Below are positions 63,910 to 64,000 of a stretch of DNA of 64,000 nt, piece after piece. Position 1 is the first letter of the stretch. Every line of letters begins with the position of its first letter. A model generated the notes under the pieces. The model made no database searches. It saw only the letters and a list, made by a program, of their open reading frames with translations, and was not told where the DNA came from. Made by a program: the position numbers and the translations under genes. The stretch is from JADJPO01 sp046330955. GTDB lineage: Bacteria > Actinomycetota > Actinomycetes > Actinomycetales > Kineosporiaceae. Where the stretch lies: NCBI GenBank assembly GCA_046330955.1, contig JAXLRT010000024.1, positions 1 to 64,000 of the forward strand, given 5' to 3'.

Positions 63910-64000
63910 TCAGCTCCAGTCGATCAGCACCTTGCCGCACCGCCCGGAGCGCACCACCTCGAAGGCGCGGTCGAACTCCTCGGGGACGAACCGGTGAGTG
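63910..64000 (-). CDS. tdh: L-threonine 3-dehydrogenase Tdh, C-terminus (window edge)
   Basis: The last 30 codons of a gene running in from the right edge read THRFVPEEFDRAFEVV, then SGRCGKVLIDW and stop. This fits the end of a zinc-type threonine dehydrogenase, and the kbl gene downstream supports it. The rest is outside the window, so other medium-chain dehydrogenases cannot be excluded by sequence alone. Confidence 0.8.
   Translation of the reverse strand, partial: THRFVPEEFDRAFEVVRSGRCGKVLIDWS

Overview
This is a very GC-rich chromosomal segment (codon third positions are almost all G or C) from an actinomycete. The housekeeping backbone has the standard actinobacterial order: ileS-folC-DUF4233-ndk, the TIGR03960/TIGR03936 radical-SAM pair, an RNase E/G gene, rplU-rpmA-obg-proB-proA and nadD-rsfS. 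The ileS gene has a T-box leader, and GTG starts and 4-bp start/stop overlaps are common. I cannot fix the genus; a Kineosporia- or Micrococcales-like actinomycete would fit.

Layout. 1-9.4 kb: a DUF2786-type C-terminus (cut by the window edge), a haloacid dehalogenase, a two-domain VOC protein, a KimA-like potassium importer divergent from an orphan KdpD/KdpE-like two-component system, a secreted M14 peptidase and an MFS transporter. 9.4-14.5 kb: a DUF2252 gene and a cation/proton antiporter present twice. The first copy, and the gntR-trpA fragment pair behind it, are full of small indels. 14.5-19.7 kb: a TasA/camelysin-like exported protein and a molybdate module (modABC plus a HTH-Mop regulator), with a broken flavin monooxygenase between regulator and transporter. 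19.9-27.3 kb: a PspC protein, then a glycan-uptake operon (solute-binding protein, two permeases, two glycoside hydrolases) whose binding-protein gene is riddled with frameshifts. 27.5-32.6 kb: accessory genes (DUF4304 remnant, DUF4062 protein, two LuxR HTH remnants, amidohydrolase, DUF5995). 32.8-34.0 kb: tRNA-Ala(GGC) and a decayed IS element. 34.0-43.3 kb: phosphatase, rsfS, nadD, glycosyltransferase, methyltransferase, proA, proB, obg, rpmA and rplU. 43.5-48 kb: a divergent pair of proteases (subtilisin-like S8 and TPR-CHAT) followed by a DCC thiol oxidoreductase-like gene. 48-64 kb: RNase E/G, the radical-SAM pair split by a class F sortase/DUF4397/membrane-protein block, ndk, DUF4233, folC, ileS with its T-box, kbl and the end of tdh.

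How the genes work together. KimA with KdpDE suggests potassium homeostasis without a Kdp ATPase in view. The mod genes with the Mop-domain regulator form a self-contained molybdate uptake and sensing unit. The permeases, GH144-like and GH39-like proteins form a polysaccharide-utilisation operon. The CHAT/S8 pair looks like a two-protease cascade that could be a conflict or cell-death module, and it is the best candidate here for an undescribed system.

Quality caveat. Several patches (10.72-13.26 kb, 18.5-18.85 kb, 25.8-26.7 kb, a short stretch near 44.34-44.40 kb, and spots at 27.83 and 29.2 kb) show dense or compensating indels in otherwise well-conserved coding sequence. The pattern fits sequencing or assembly error at least as well as real pseudogenes.
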